A DNA stretch of 22,100 nucleotides from an uncultured Stenotrophomonas sp. (GTDB lineage: Bacteria; Pseudomonadota; Gammaproteobacteria; Xanthomonadales; Xanthomonadaceae): contig CAMICU010000035.1 of NCBI GenBank assembly GCA_946223375.1, positions 1-22,100 on the forward strand, read 5' to 3'. The first letter of the stretch is position 1, and every line of letters begins with the position of its first letter. Under the pieces are notes generated by a model. That model did no database searches. It saw only the letters and a program-made list of their open reading frames with translations, and was not told where the DNA came from. The position numbers and the translations under genes are program-made. This document shows positions 6,777-15,580 of the stretch, in pieces.

Positions 6777-9266
6777 TCAATGGGCACCGGCGGCTGGCGC
6801 CGGTGCCGCCTTGGCCACATCATGCACGTTGAGTGGCTGCAGCAGCTGCATGGCCATCAGCTCACCAATGGCCTGACCGCGATGGGAGACCAACCATTGC
6901 CGCTGGCGCTCGACCCCGGTGGTGTCGCCCTTCAGACCATATGCCTTCATCAGCAATACGTGTGCCTGTAGAGGCTCGCTGCCATCCAGAAACGGCTGAA
7001 GAATGGCGATTGCCGCATCCGTCCGTCCTTCCTGCATGCGCTGCATCGCCTGCACCAGGCGATACCACTTGCCGACGACAGGACTACGCTGCGACTCGAA
7101 TACGTCACGGTGTTCCCGCAGCAATCGTGATGCCAGCACGTCCTGACCCTGTCGCTGTGCAAGATAGATAAGGCCAAGCATCTGCAGACTATGGTCTCGC
7201 CAGGCAGGATCGTCGGTCCTGCGCATCACCGCAGATAGATCCGCCGCGAGGGGTGACAGCTTGTCGTCACCCACTCCCTCGCAGATTACCGCGGCCACCA
7301 CATGCTGCAAACGCAGATGGATCTTCTGGTAAGGCACCGTCGGCTTGGTCCGGTCTGATCGCAACGCATCGTCCATGGCCCGACAGTCGCCACGGTCCGC
7401 GGCCACCAGCATATGCACACGCAGCCGCATCAGGCCCTGCAACGACTCGCCGCCGCTGTCGAGTCCGGCAAGCATCTGCTCAGCCTCCTCGTAACGGCGC
7501 ATCGCCACCAATGCGTCTATCCCCGAATCGTCAACGCCGCCTCCGCCACCGAGATCGTGAGCCTGTTTCAGCGTCTCCCGCGCGCGCTCGGGCTGGCCCA
7601 ACGCAATCTGTATCTGCCCAAGCTGCACCATCGGGTAGACACGCAGATGATCCTGCGGGACCGACGCAGCGCGCGCATACCCCTCGGCCTCGCTGAAACG
7701 GTTGTCCTGGAACAGGTACCACGAGGTATTGGAAAGGCCTGCGAAAGAATCCGGATACAGCTTTGCCAGGGCTCGCCAATCCTCCAGCGGCCAGCCACCG
7801 GGCTCCATTTCAGCCTGCCATGCCTTCAGGTAGAGGCGCTCACGGTGCGGCAACTGGGATTGCTTTGCCAGCGCCCTGTTCAACTCCTCGCGCGCCGACT
7901 CCATGTCACCGGTACGCGCATGAAGCTTCGCCAGCCCGGCGTAGGCCAATGCAAACTCGGGGTCTATTTCCACCGCAGCCTGGTAGAGGTTGCGCGCCTC
8001 CTCGTAACGGCGCTGCCCAATCGCGATCTCCGCCAGCGCATAGGAGCGCAGCGCCCGCAGGCTGCTGGTGGATGCACGTGCGAGCGGAACCGACCTCTGC
8101 AGTTCGGCAACCGACTCACCCAGTCCGCCACGCAACTGTCCAACCACTTCGTCCACGGCCGCCGTTATCTTGTCGGTGCTGCCGGCAACGGCGGAATAAG
8201 TCCGCACCACGGTGTCCGAGCCCGGCGCCACCAGCCCGATGGAAATCCGGTAGCCATCACCGTGCCGCGTCACCATCGGCAGCAGTACGGCACGCGCGCC
8301 CTCCCGCACCGCCACGTCCACAGCAAGCCCACGTCCAAGTGCCGTGTCAACCGGCTTCCTGATCAACTCAAGACTTTCGCGGATCTTGCCCTCCGAGAGC
8401 ACATTCACATATCGGGACTGGTCCAGCCCGAGCATGATCGCCTGTCTGATCGATGCGTCGAAGATCGTTTCGTCGGTGCCATTGACGACGTCCGCCAGAA
8501 CCACCCAGTCGCGCTCGGCGAAGGCAATGGCAGGTTCCGGCCGCACCATCACCCAGGCGGCGATAGCCAGCACCGCAACCACCGCCACTTCGGTGATCAG
8601 CGTCGCCGGTCGCCGCCACAATGGCAGATCACGACTGGCCTTCGCCGTGCCCGCCGGCATGCGCATCGGTGCGCGATCCTTCCTGCCGGCCTCGAACACC
8701 TCCAGCGGCTCGGGCATGCCCTTGAAGCGCCAGCGCCCGTGCGACTTCCATTGCAGCCCGTTCACCCGTGCCGCCAGCTCCTGCCGGCTACTGCGCAGCA
8801 GGGATTCGGCCACCGCCGACAGCAGGATCTGCCCCGGCCGGGCCAGCGCCATCAGGCGCGCCGCCACCGGCTTGGCCAGGCCCTCCACCTCCAGGGTCTT
8901 GGCACCGGCAGCCACCGCCTCGCGGCTGTTCTCCCAGGACAGCACATAGCCCACGTGCATGCCCACCCGCGCATGCAGCGGCAGCGCCAGCTCCGTGCCC
9001 AGCGCGTCCAGCCCGTCCAGATAGTCCAGCGCGAAGCCCAGCCCGTCGGCCGGGGTATCGAACAGCAGGAACATGCCGTCGGAACGGTCGATCAGACGTC
9101 CGTTCCAGTGCCGCAGCAGTTCCAGCACCTGTGCATCCAGGCGGCGGAACAGGTTGGCGGCGGCGACGTCGCCGATGCGCTCGACCAGCGCGACCGAGTC
9201 GCACAGATCCGTCAGTACAAGGGTCTTGAACTCTCGGTGCGAAGTCTGGCTGTCCAATACGTCCAC
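6777..9266 (-). CDS. Class III nucleotidyl cyclase with membrane anchor and TPR region (peptide-modification-system cyclase)
   Basis: An 829-residue protein from the GTG at 9266, which has GGAG ten bases upstream; an ATG at 9374 would extend it by 36 residues inside the upstream gene and is unlikely. Residues about 12-190 form a class III cyclase domain: LTDLCD with the first metal Asp at about 20, SDGMFLLF with the second at about 63, then VAARLMALARPGQILLS at about 134-150. One transmembrane helix (LITEVAVVAVLAIAAWVMV) is at about 223-241. A TolB/FlgO-like domain follows (WVVLADVVNGTDE onward), and from about 403 several tetratricopeptide-like repeats (for example RRYEEARNLYQAAVEIDPE). The cyclase is cytoplasmic and the repeats probably periplasmic. 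From memory it belongs to TIGR04510, named a putative peptide modification system cyclase, and resembles XC_0250 of Xanthomonas campestris, a cGMP-forming enzyme. Orthology is not verified. Confidence 0.8.
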   Translation of the reverse strand: MDVLDSQTSHREFKTLVLTDLCDSVALVERIGDVAAANLFRRLDAQVLELLRHWNGRLIDRSDGMFLLFDTPADGLGFALDYLDGLDALGTELALPLHARVGMHVGYVLSWENSREAVAAGAKTLEVEGLAKPVAARLMALARPGQILLSAVAESLLRSSRQELAARVNGLQWKSHGRWRFKGMPEPLEVFEAGRKDRAPMRMPAGTAKASRDLPLWRRPATLITEVAVVAVLAIAAWVMVRPEPAIAFAERDWVVLADVVNGTDETIFDASIRQAIMLGLDQSRYVNVLSEGKIRESLELIRKPVDTALGRGLAVDVAVREGARAVLLPMVTRHGDGYRISIGLVAPGSDTVVRTYSAVAGSTDKITAAVDEVVGQLRGGLGESVAELQRSVPLARASTSSLRALRSYALAEIAIGQRRYEEARNLYQAAVEIDPEFALAYAGLAKLHARTGDMESAREELNRALAKQSQLPHRERLYLKAWQAEMEPGGWPLEDWRALAKLYPDSFAGLSNTSWYLFQDNRFSEAEGYARAASVPQDHLRVYPMVQLGQIQIALGQPERARETLKQAHDLGGGGGVDDSGIDALVAMRRYEEAEQMLAGLDSGGESLQGLMRLRVHMLVAADRGDCRAMDDALRSDRTKPTVPYQKIHLRLQHVVAAVICEGVGDDKLSPLAADLSAVMRRTDDPAWRDHSLQMLGLIYLAQRQGQDVLASRLLREHRDVFESQRSPVVGKWYRLVQAMQRMQEGRTDAAIAILQPFLDGSEPLQAHVLLMKAYGLKGDTTGVERQRQWLVSHRGQAIGELMAMQLLQPLNVHDVAKAAPAPAAGAH

Positions 9267-9291
9267 TGCGTCATCGCTCCGGCGGCAACTG

Positions 9292-10335
9292 TCAACGCTG
9301 TGCCCAGCAGGCACGGTTGCCACCGTGACGCTTGGCCTCGTACAACGCGCGGTCGGCGCGCGAGTAGACGCCACTCCAATGGTGGCGGTCCTCGATCAGC
9401 ACCAGACCGATGCTGACCGAACATGCACCCGAAGCGGCGCCCGGGTAGGCCACCAGCCCGCGCACGGCTTCCAGCACGAACTCCGAGGCGCGCGCCAGAC
9501 GCTGCTCATCGCAGCGCTGCAGCAGCACGCAGAACTCGTCGCCCCCCAGGCGGCAGGCAATGTCATCGCGCCCGGCCACCGAACTGAGTACCCGGCCCAC
9601 GGCCTGCAGCGCGTGGTCGCCGGCCAGATGGCCACGCGAGTCGTTGAGGCCCTTGAAGTTGTCGCAGTCGATCAGCAGCAGGCCCTCCGGGCCGACCCCG
9701 TCGCGATGCGCCTTCTGCAGGTACTGGGTCAGTGCGCGGCGGTTGCTCAGGCCGGTCAGGTCATCGCTGTAGACCAGCTCGCGGGTGTGGTGGAGCTCGT
9801 CGTTGGCGTTGTAGAGATTGCCCAGCGCCATCTCCAGCTCACGGTTGCGGCGGCTGAGCTGGTCGATCAGATGCTGTTCGCTGGAGACCACGCGCGACAG
9901 CGTGCGGCGCAGGAAGAACACCACCATCTCCGGGTCCTGGTCGATCAGCCGCTGGAAATCGACATGCGCCACTTCCAGCAGCACCGTGTCCGAGCTGGCC
10001 CGTGCATCGGAGGAGCGACGGTGGTGCTCGATCAGCAGGCCCAGCTCGCCGAAGAACTCATTGACGCCCAGTTGCTTGGACGGCATGCCTTCGCAGAAAT
10101 CCAGGCTGATCGCGCCACTGAGGATGATGAACATCGAGGTGCCGGCATCGCCACGCCCGAACAGGGCCTCACCGGCCTGCAGCACGCGACGGCGGCCGTA
10201 CTGCTGCAGCAGGGCCAGTTCCACCGCCGACAGTCGCGCGCAGGCGTGCGTGCCACCGCTGGATACGGCGCCATCAGGAACACTCGTTTGGATTGCCAGC
10301 CCCCCTGGACCCATGCCGCTCATTCCCTGCCTCAT
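9292..10335 (-). CDS. Cyclic-nucleotide-binding diguanylate cyclase (CNB-GGDEF)
   Basis: A 347-residue cytoplasmic protein with two domains. Residues about 33-135 are a CAP-like cyclic nucleotide binding domain. GELGL at about 96-100 and RRSSDARA at about 106-113 line up with the phosphate-binding cassette of CAP (GELGL...RSA.VRA), with E97 and R107 in the ligand positions. A helical linker of about 145-188 leads to a GGDEF domain with DDLTGLSNRRAL at about 191-202 and an intact GGDEF active site at about 264-268. This should make c-di-GMP under control of a cyclic mononucleotide. The tetrad five residues before GGDEF reads GRDD, not RxxD, so the usual product-inhibition site looks absent. 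The cyclase gene begins 25 bases downstream on the same strand, so the pair is probably one transcript. XC_0249 of X. campestris, activated by cGMP, is the likely counterpart (from memory). Confidence 0.88.
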   Translation of the reverse strand: MRQGMSGMGPGGLAIQTSVPDGAVSSGGTHACARLSAVELALLQQYGRRRVLQAGEALFGRGDAGTSMFIILSGAISLDFCEGMPSKQLGVNEFFGELGLLIEHHRRSSDARASSDTVLLEVAHVDFQRLIDQDPEMVVFFLRRTLSRVVSSEQHLIDQLSRRNRELEMALGNLYNANDELHHTRELVYSDDLTGLSNRRALTQYLQKAHRDGVGPEGLLLIDCDNFKGLNDSRGHLAGDHALQAVGRVLSSVAGRDDIACRLGGDEFCVLLQRCDEQRLARASEFVLEAVRGLVAYPGAASGACSVSIGLVLIEDRHHWSGVYSRADRALYEAKRHGGNRACWAQR

Positions 10336-10481
10336 GGTCGCCGCCCTGCAAGACGGTTAGACCGGGGAGGCTATCATCAAAACGAACAACTGTGCGCTGG
10401 GTCCTTGCAAAAACCGCTTTTGGAACGAAGAAAAAGCGAGGGCTCGTAAGAGCCCTTGCTTTGTTTTCCGCCCCGCCATGG
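10336..10481. promoter_or_regulatory. Gap between aceA and the CNB-GGDEF gene
   Basis: This gap holds the aceA terminator on its right side and, on its left, the presumed promoter of the GGDEF-cyclase pair (- strand, leftward). I see no strong -35/-10 pair there. The terminator means the signalling genes are unlikely to depend on aceBA transcription. Confidence 0.4.
10431..10467 (-). terminator. Rho-independent terminator of aceBA
   Basis: Stem 10435-10445 pairs with 10450-10460 (11 pairs, one of them a mismatch or G-U wobble depending on strand) around a GTAA loop. Read on the - strand it is followed by TTTTTCTTCGTT, a good U-tract, 15-20 bases after the aceA stop. The + strand side also has TTGTTTT. 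Confidence 0.85.
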
Positions 10482-11813
<1,332 letters not shown>

Positions 11814-11854
11814 CGTGTCGTCCTCGAATGAAGGCAAGCGTGCGTAAGGGGAGG

Positions 11855-13495
11855 TCAGTCGATCTGCCGGTAGGCCGGCAGGGTCAGGAAGTCAGCCAGT
11901 TCGTCGGCGCGGCTGAGCTGGTCGAGCAGGCCGATGGCCTGGGTGATGCGGCTGCCACCGGGCAGTGCGGAGGTGTCGCCCAGCCGGGCCGGCAGCGCGC
12001 GCAGGGTGCTTTCCAGCAGCGCGGGATCGATGGCGGTGCCGTCGTCCAGGTGCTGGTTGCCGGCATGCAGCCACTGCCAGATCTGGCTGCGGCTGATCTC
12101 GGCGGTGGCCGCGTCCTCCATCAGGTTGTGGATGGGCACGCAGCCGTTGCCGTCCAGCCACGCCGCCAGGTAACGCACGCAGACCTCGACGTTGTTCTCG
12201 AAGCCGGCACGGGTGACGGTGCCGACGCAGGGGGCGACCAGCGCATCGCGCCCGACCTGCACGTCACGGCGCAGCACGTCGTGCTGGTTGGGCGTGGGCA
12301 TGTGCTCGTCGAAGATGGCCTTGGCCACCGGGATCAGCGCCGGGTGTGCGACCCAGGTACCGTCGTGGCCCGCGCTGACCTCGCGCAGTTTGTCGGCACG
12401 CACGCGCGCCATCGCCTGCTCGTTGGCGGCGGCATCGTGGTTGATCGGGATCTGCGCGGCCATGCCGCCCATCGCATGCGCGCCGCGGCGATGGCAGGTC
12501 TTGATCAACAGTTCCGAATAGGCCTTCAGGAACGGCTGCGTCATCGTCACCTGGCCGCGCTCGGGCAGCACCTTGTCGGCATGCCGGCGGAAGGTCTTCA
12601 GGTAGGAGAAGATGTAGTCCCAGCGGCCGCAGTTCAGGCCAACGATGCGGTCGCGCAGCGCATGCAGGATCTCATCCATCTCGAACACCGCCGGCAGCGT
12701 CTCGATCAGCACCGTGACCTTGATCTGCCCATGCGGCAGGCCCAGCATGCCCTCGATATGCGACAGCGCGCATTCCCACAGCGCCGCCTCCTCCATCGAC
12801 TGCAGCTTGGGCAGGTAGAAGTACGGGCCGCGGTCGGCATCCATCAGCGTGCGGGCGTTGTGGAAGGCGAACACCGCCGCGTCGAACAGGCCACCGGCGA
12901 TCGGCTGGCCGTCGATCAGCACATGCTTCTCGTCCAGGTGCCAGCCGCGCGGGCGCACGATCAGCACCGCCTGTTCGTCGTGCGGGCGCAGCGTGTAGTG
13001 CTTGCCCGGCTTGCCGTTGGCCGCCGGTGCGGTGAACGCCAGGTCACCCCGCACCGCGCCGATCATCGTGCGCTGGCCGGCCAGCACGTTGCGCCAGGTC
13101 GGCGAGGTCGAATCCTCGAAGTCGGCCATGAACACCTTGGCGCCGGAGTTCAGCGCGTTGATGACCATCTTCGGATCGGTCGGCCCGGTGATCTCGACAC
13201 GGCGGTCCTGCAGCGCGGCCGGAATCGGCGCCACCGTCCAGTCGCCCTCGCGGATGGCACGGGTGTCGGCACGGAAGTCCGGGCTGCCGCCCTGGTCGAA
13301 GAACGCCTGGCGCTGGCGGCGGGCAGCCAACCGGGCCTGCCGCTCCGGTTCCACCGCCCGGTGCAGCGACACCAGCAGCCCCAGCGCGCCGGCCGGCAGC
13401 AGCTCGGACTGGCCGGCCAGCTGGGTGGTCACGGTGATGCCCGGGGTGGGCCGCGGGGTGGTGTGGGCGGGAATGGCTTGGGCGACGGCGGACAT
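11855..13495 (-). CDS. aceB: Malate synthase A
   Basis: A 546-residue enzyme joining glyoxylate and acetyl-CoA to malate. Family landmarks include VFMADFEDSTSPTW, the GRWDYIFSYLKTFRRH segment preceded by VFEMDEILHALRD with its acidic metal-binding residues, and the late DGTWVAHPALIPVA segment. The start at 13495 (MSAVAQ) has AGGAAC seven to ten bases upstream; a farther ATG at 13525 lacks one. It is the first gene of the aceB-aceA unit and is divergent from a LysR-type regulator, which is the natural candidate for its control. Confidence 0.97.
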   Translation of the reverse strand: MSAVAQAIPAHTTPRPTPGITVTTQLAGQSELLPAGALGLLVSLHRAVEPERQARLAARRQRQAFFDQGGSPDFRADTRAIREGDWTVAPIPAALQDRRVEITGPTDPKMVINALNSGAKVFMADFEDSTSPTWRNVLAGQRTMIGAVRGDLAFTAPAANGKPGKHYTLRPHDEQAVLIVRPRGWHLDEKHVLIDGQPIAGGLFDAAVFAFHNARTLMDADRGPYFYLPKLQSMEEAALWECALSHIEGMLGLPHGQIKVTVLIETLPAVFEMDEILHALRDRIVGLNCGRWDYIFSYLKTFRRHADKVLPERGQVTMTQPFLKAYSELLIKTCHRRGAHAMGGMAAQIPINHDAAANEQAMARVRADKLREVSAGHDGTWVAHPALIPVAKAIFDEHMPTPNQHDVLRRDVQVGRDALVAPCVGTVTRAGFENNVEVCVRYLAAWLDGNGCVPIHNLMEDAATAEISRSQIWQWLHAGNQHLDDGTAIDPALLESTLRALPARLGDTSALPGGSRITQAIGLLDQLSRADELADFLTLPAYRQID

Positions 13496-13602
13496 GGCGG
13501 TTCCTGCGGTGTCGGGGGACTCCAACGTGCCGCCGCAGGGACATATTTAACAAAACAGTTTTTGCAATGTTTTTTATAAGTTGTGCTAATACTTGTCCTA
13601 CC
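13496..13602. promoter_or_regulatory. AT-rich divergent promoter region, aceB / lysR
   Basis: Bases 13541-13595 are strikingly AT-rich against the GC-rich surroundings. A + strand promoter candidate is TTGCAA (13562-13567), 17 bases, GCTAAT (13585-13590), which would start transcription only a few bases before the regulator ATG. A - strand -10 candidate for aceB is TATAAA (complement of 13573-13578). An inverted repeat AAAACA-N10-TGTTTT spans 13552-13573 and overlaps both, as expected of an operator. Confidence 0.6.
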
Positions 13603-14571
13603 ATGAACAAGAAGCCGCCGCTAAACCCTCGTTTTTCCTACAAATCGGACCGACTCAAGCCGCTGCGCGCGTTCCTCCAGACGGTGCGGCTGGGGTCGGT
13701 TTCACGGGCATCGGAGGCGCTTTTCGTCAGCCAGCCGGCGGTGAGCCTGCAGCTGCAGGCGCTGGAACGGGAGCTGGGGGTGGTGCTGTTCGAGCGCAGC
13801 GGCCGGCGCCTGGTGCCCAGTCGCGAGGGCCAGCTGCTGTACGACATGGCACAGCCGCTGGTGGAGAGCCTTGACGGGCTGATCCCGCGCTTCCGCGAGA
13901 AGGTCAGCGGGCTGGACGCGGGCGAACTGAACATCGCCGCCAATGCCTCGACCATCCTGTACCTGCTGCCGAAGATCGTGGAGAACTTCCGTCGCCAGCA
14001 CCCGGACGTACGCCTGACCCTGCACAACGCGATCAGCGCCGATGGCACCGACCTGCTGCGCAGCGACGCGGCCGACCTGGCGATCGGCTCGATGATGGAT
14101 GTGCCGGCCGACCTCAGCTACGCGCCGGTGTACCGCTTCGACCAGGTGCTGATCACCCCGCCCGACCACCCGCTGGCGCGCAAGCAGAACCTGACCCTGG
14201 AGGACCTGTCGCCATGGCCGCTGATCCTGCCGCCGCGGCGGCAGATCACCTGGCGGCTGGTGGACCTGGTGTTCCAGCAGCACCGCGTGCCCTACACGGT
14301 GGCACTGGAGGTCGGCGGCTGGGAGGTCATCAAGCAGTACGTGGCGATGGGCATGGGCATCTCCATCGTCACCGCGCTGTGCCTGAACGATGCCGACCGC
14401 GACAAGCTGGCCACCCGGGCGATGGGCGACTATTTCCCCTCGCGCAGCTACGGCGTGGTGGTGCGGCGGGGCAAGGCCCTGTCGCCGCAGGCACGCGCGT
14501 TCGTGGAGCTGATCCAGCCGGACCTGTTCGCGCCGCGCCAGTACGACGACACCGGCCACTCCGAACGCTGA
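13603..14571 (+). CDS. LysR-type regulator divergent from aceBA
   Basis: A 322-residue LysR family protein. The N-terminal winged helix-turn-helix covers about residues 18-80 (LKPLRAFLQTVRLGSVSRAS, then SQPAVSLQLQALERELGVVLFER). The remainder is the two-lobed ligand-binding domain, with NIAANASTILYLLPKIVENF near its beginning. The ATG at 13603 is chosen because MNKKPP directly precedes the basic arm. An ATG at 13567 would lie within the AT-rich promoter. No ribosome site is visible, and the promoter candidate suggests a very short leader. Its divergent position makes it the likely regulator of the glyoxylate shunt; the inducer is unknown. Confidence 0.88.
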   Translation: MNKKPPLNPRFSYKSDRLKPLRAFLQTVRLGSVSRASEALFVSQPAVSLQLQALERELGVVLFERSGRRLVPSREGQLLYDMAQPLVESLDGLIPRFREKVSGLDAGELNIAANASTILYLLPKIVENFRRQHPDVRLTLHNAISADGTDLLRSDAADLAIGSMMDVPADLSYAPVYRFDQVLITPPDHPLARKQNLTLEDLSPWPLILPPRRQITWRLVDLVFQQHRVPYTVALEVGGWEVIKQYVAMGMGISIVTALCLNDADRDKLATRAMGDYFPSRSYGVVVRRGKALSPQARAFVELIQPDLFAPRQYDDTGHSER

Positions 14572-14649
14572 GGCAGGCGTGCCGGTGGTGTACGCCCCGC
14601 CGGCCAGCCACTGCGGCGACAATGGCGCACCCCCGCCCCGGATGTCCGC

Positions 14650-15561
14650 ATGTCCCTGGAGCTCCGCCACCTGCGTTACTTCCTGGCCGTGGCCGACACC
14701 CTGCACTTCGGCCGCGCCGCCGAGCGCCTGGGCATGTCGCAGCCACCGCTCAGCCAGCAGATCCGCCAGCTCGAGAGCCTGCTCGGCGCGCAGCTGTTCG
14801 TGCGCAGCCACCGCCGCGTGCAGCTCACCCCGGCCGGCCAGGTGCTGCTGGGGCAGGCGCGCGAGATCCTGCAGCGGGTCGACGCGGCGGTGGACATGGT
14901 GCAGCGCGCGCAACGCGGGGAAAGCGGCGAGCTGCGGGTCGGCCTGACCCGCGCCACCCCGCTGCTGCCACAGATTCCGCGCGCGTTCTTCGCCTACCGC
15001 CAGCAGCACCCGCAGGTACAGCTGCAGCTGCGCGAGATGAACAGCCTGCGCCAGATCGACGCACTGCTGGCCGATGAGCTGGACGTGGGCATCATCCGCA
15101 AGCGCGTGCTGCCTGCGGAGCTGGCCGCCAAGCGCCTGCTGGATGACCCGTTGGTGCTGGTGCTGCATGCGACCCATCCGGCGCTGGCCGGCCGCGACCC
15201 GAAGACGGCGCGCCTGTCGCTGCGCCAGTTCGCGCTGGACCCGTTCGTCGGCTTCTCACGCGATGCCGGTGCCGGCATCCACGACCATGTGATCACGCTG
15301 TGCCGCAGCGCCGGGTTCAGCCCGCGCATCGTGCAGGAGGCCGGTGAATCCTCGACCCTGATCAGCCTGGTCGCCGCCGGGCTGGGCGTGTGCGTGCTGC
15401 CGTCCTCGTGCAGCCACATCCAGGTCGACGGCGCCTGCTTCGTGGCCCTGAGCGACCGCGGCGCGGCCTCGGAAATCCAGCTGGCGTGGCGGCGCGAGGC
15501 GGTCACCCCGCTGCTGCGCCAGTTCATCGCACTGGTCCGGCAGGAAGTGTCCGCCGCCTGA
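14650..15561 (+). CDS. LysR-type regulator, YnfL-like
   Basis: A 303-residue LysR family protein. It begins MSLELRHLRYFLAVADTLHFG and continues RAAERLGMSQPPLSQQIRQLE, the compact helix-turn-helix of the subgroup that includes E. coli YnfL, BenM and CatM. Ligand domain segments such as GELRVGLT and the late STLISLVAAGLGVCVLPSS are typical. It closely recalls E. coli YnfL along its length (by memory). It converges on the MFS gene with 19 bases between stops. A weak upstream spacer of 78 bases separates it from the preceding LysR gene, which it does not closely resemble. Confidence 0.9.
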   Translation: MSLELRHLRYFLAVADTLHFGRAAERLGMSQPPLSQQIRQLESLLGAQLFVRSHRRVQLTPAGQVLLGQAREILQRVDAAVDMVQRAQRGESGELRVGLTRATPLLPQIPRAFFAYRQQHPQVQLQLREMNSLRQIDALLADELDVGIIRKRVLPAELAAKRLLDDPLVLVLHATHPALAGRDPKTARLSLRQFALDPFVGFSRDAGAGIHDHVITLCRSAGFSPRIVQEAGESSTLISLVAAGLGVCVLPSSCSHIQVDGACFVALSDRGAASEIQLAWRREAVTPLLRQFIALVRQEVSAA

Positions 15562-15580
15562 GCACCCCGCCCGTGGATGC

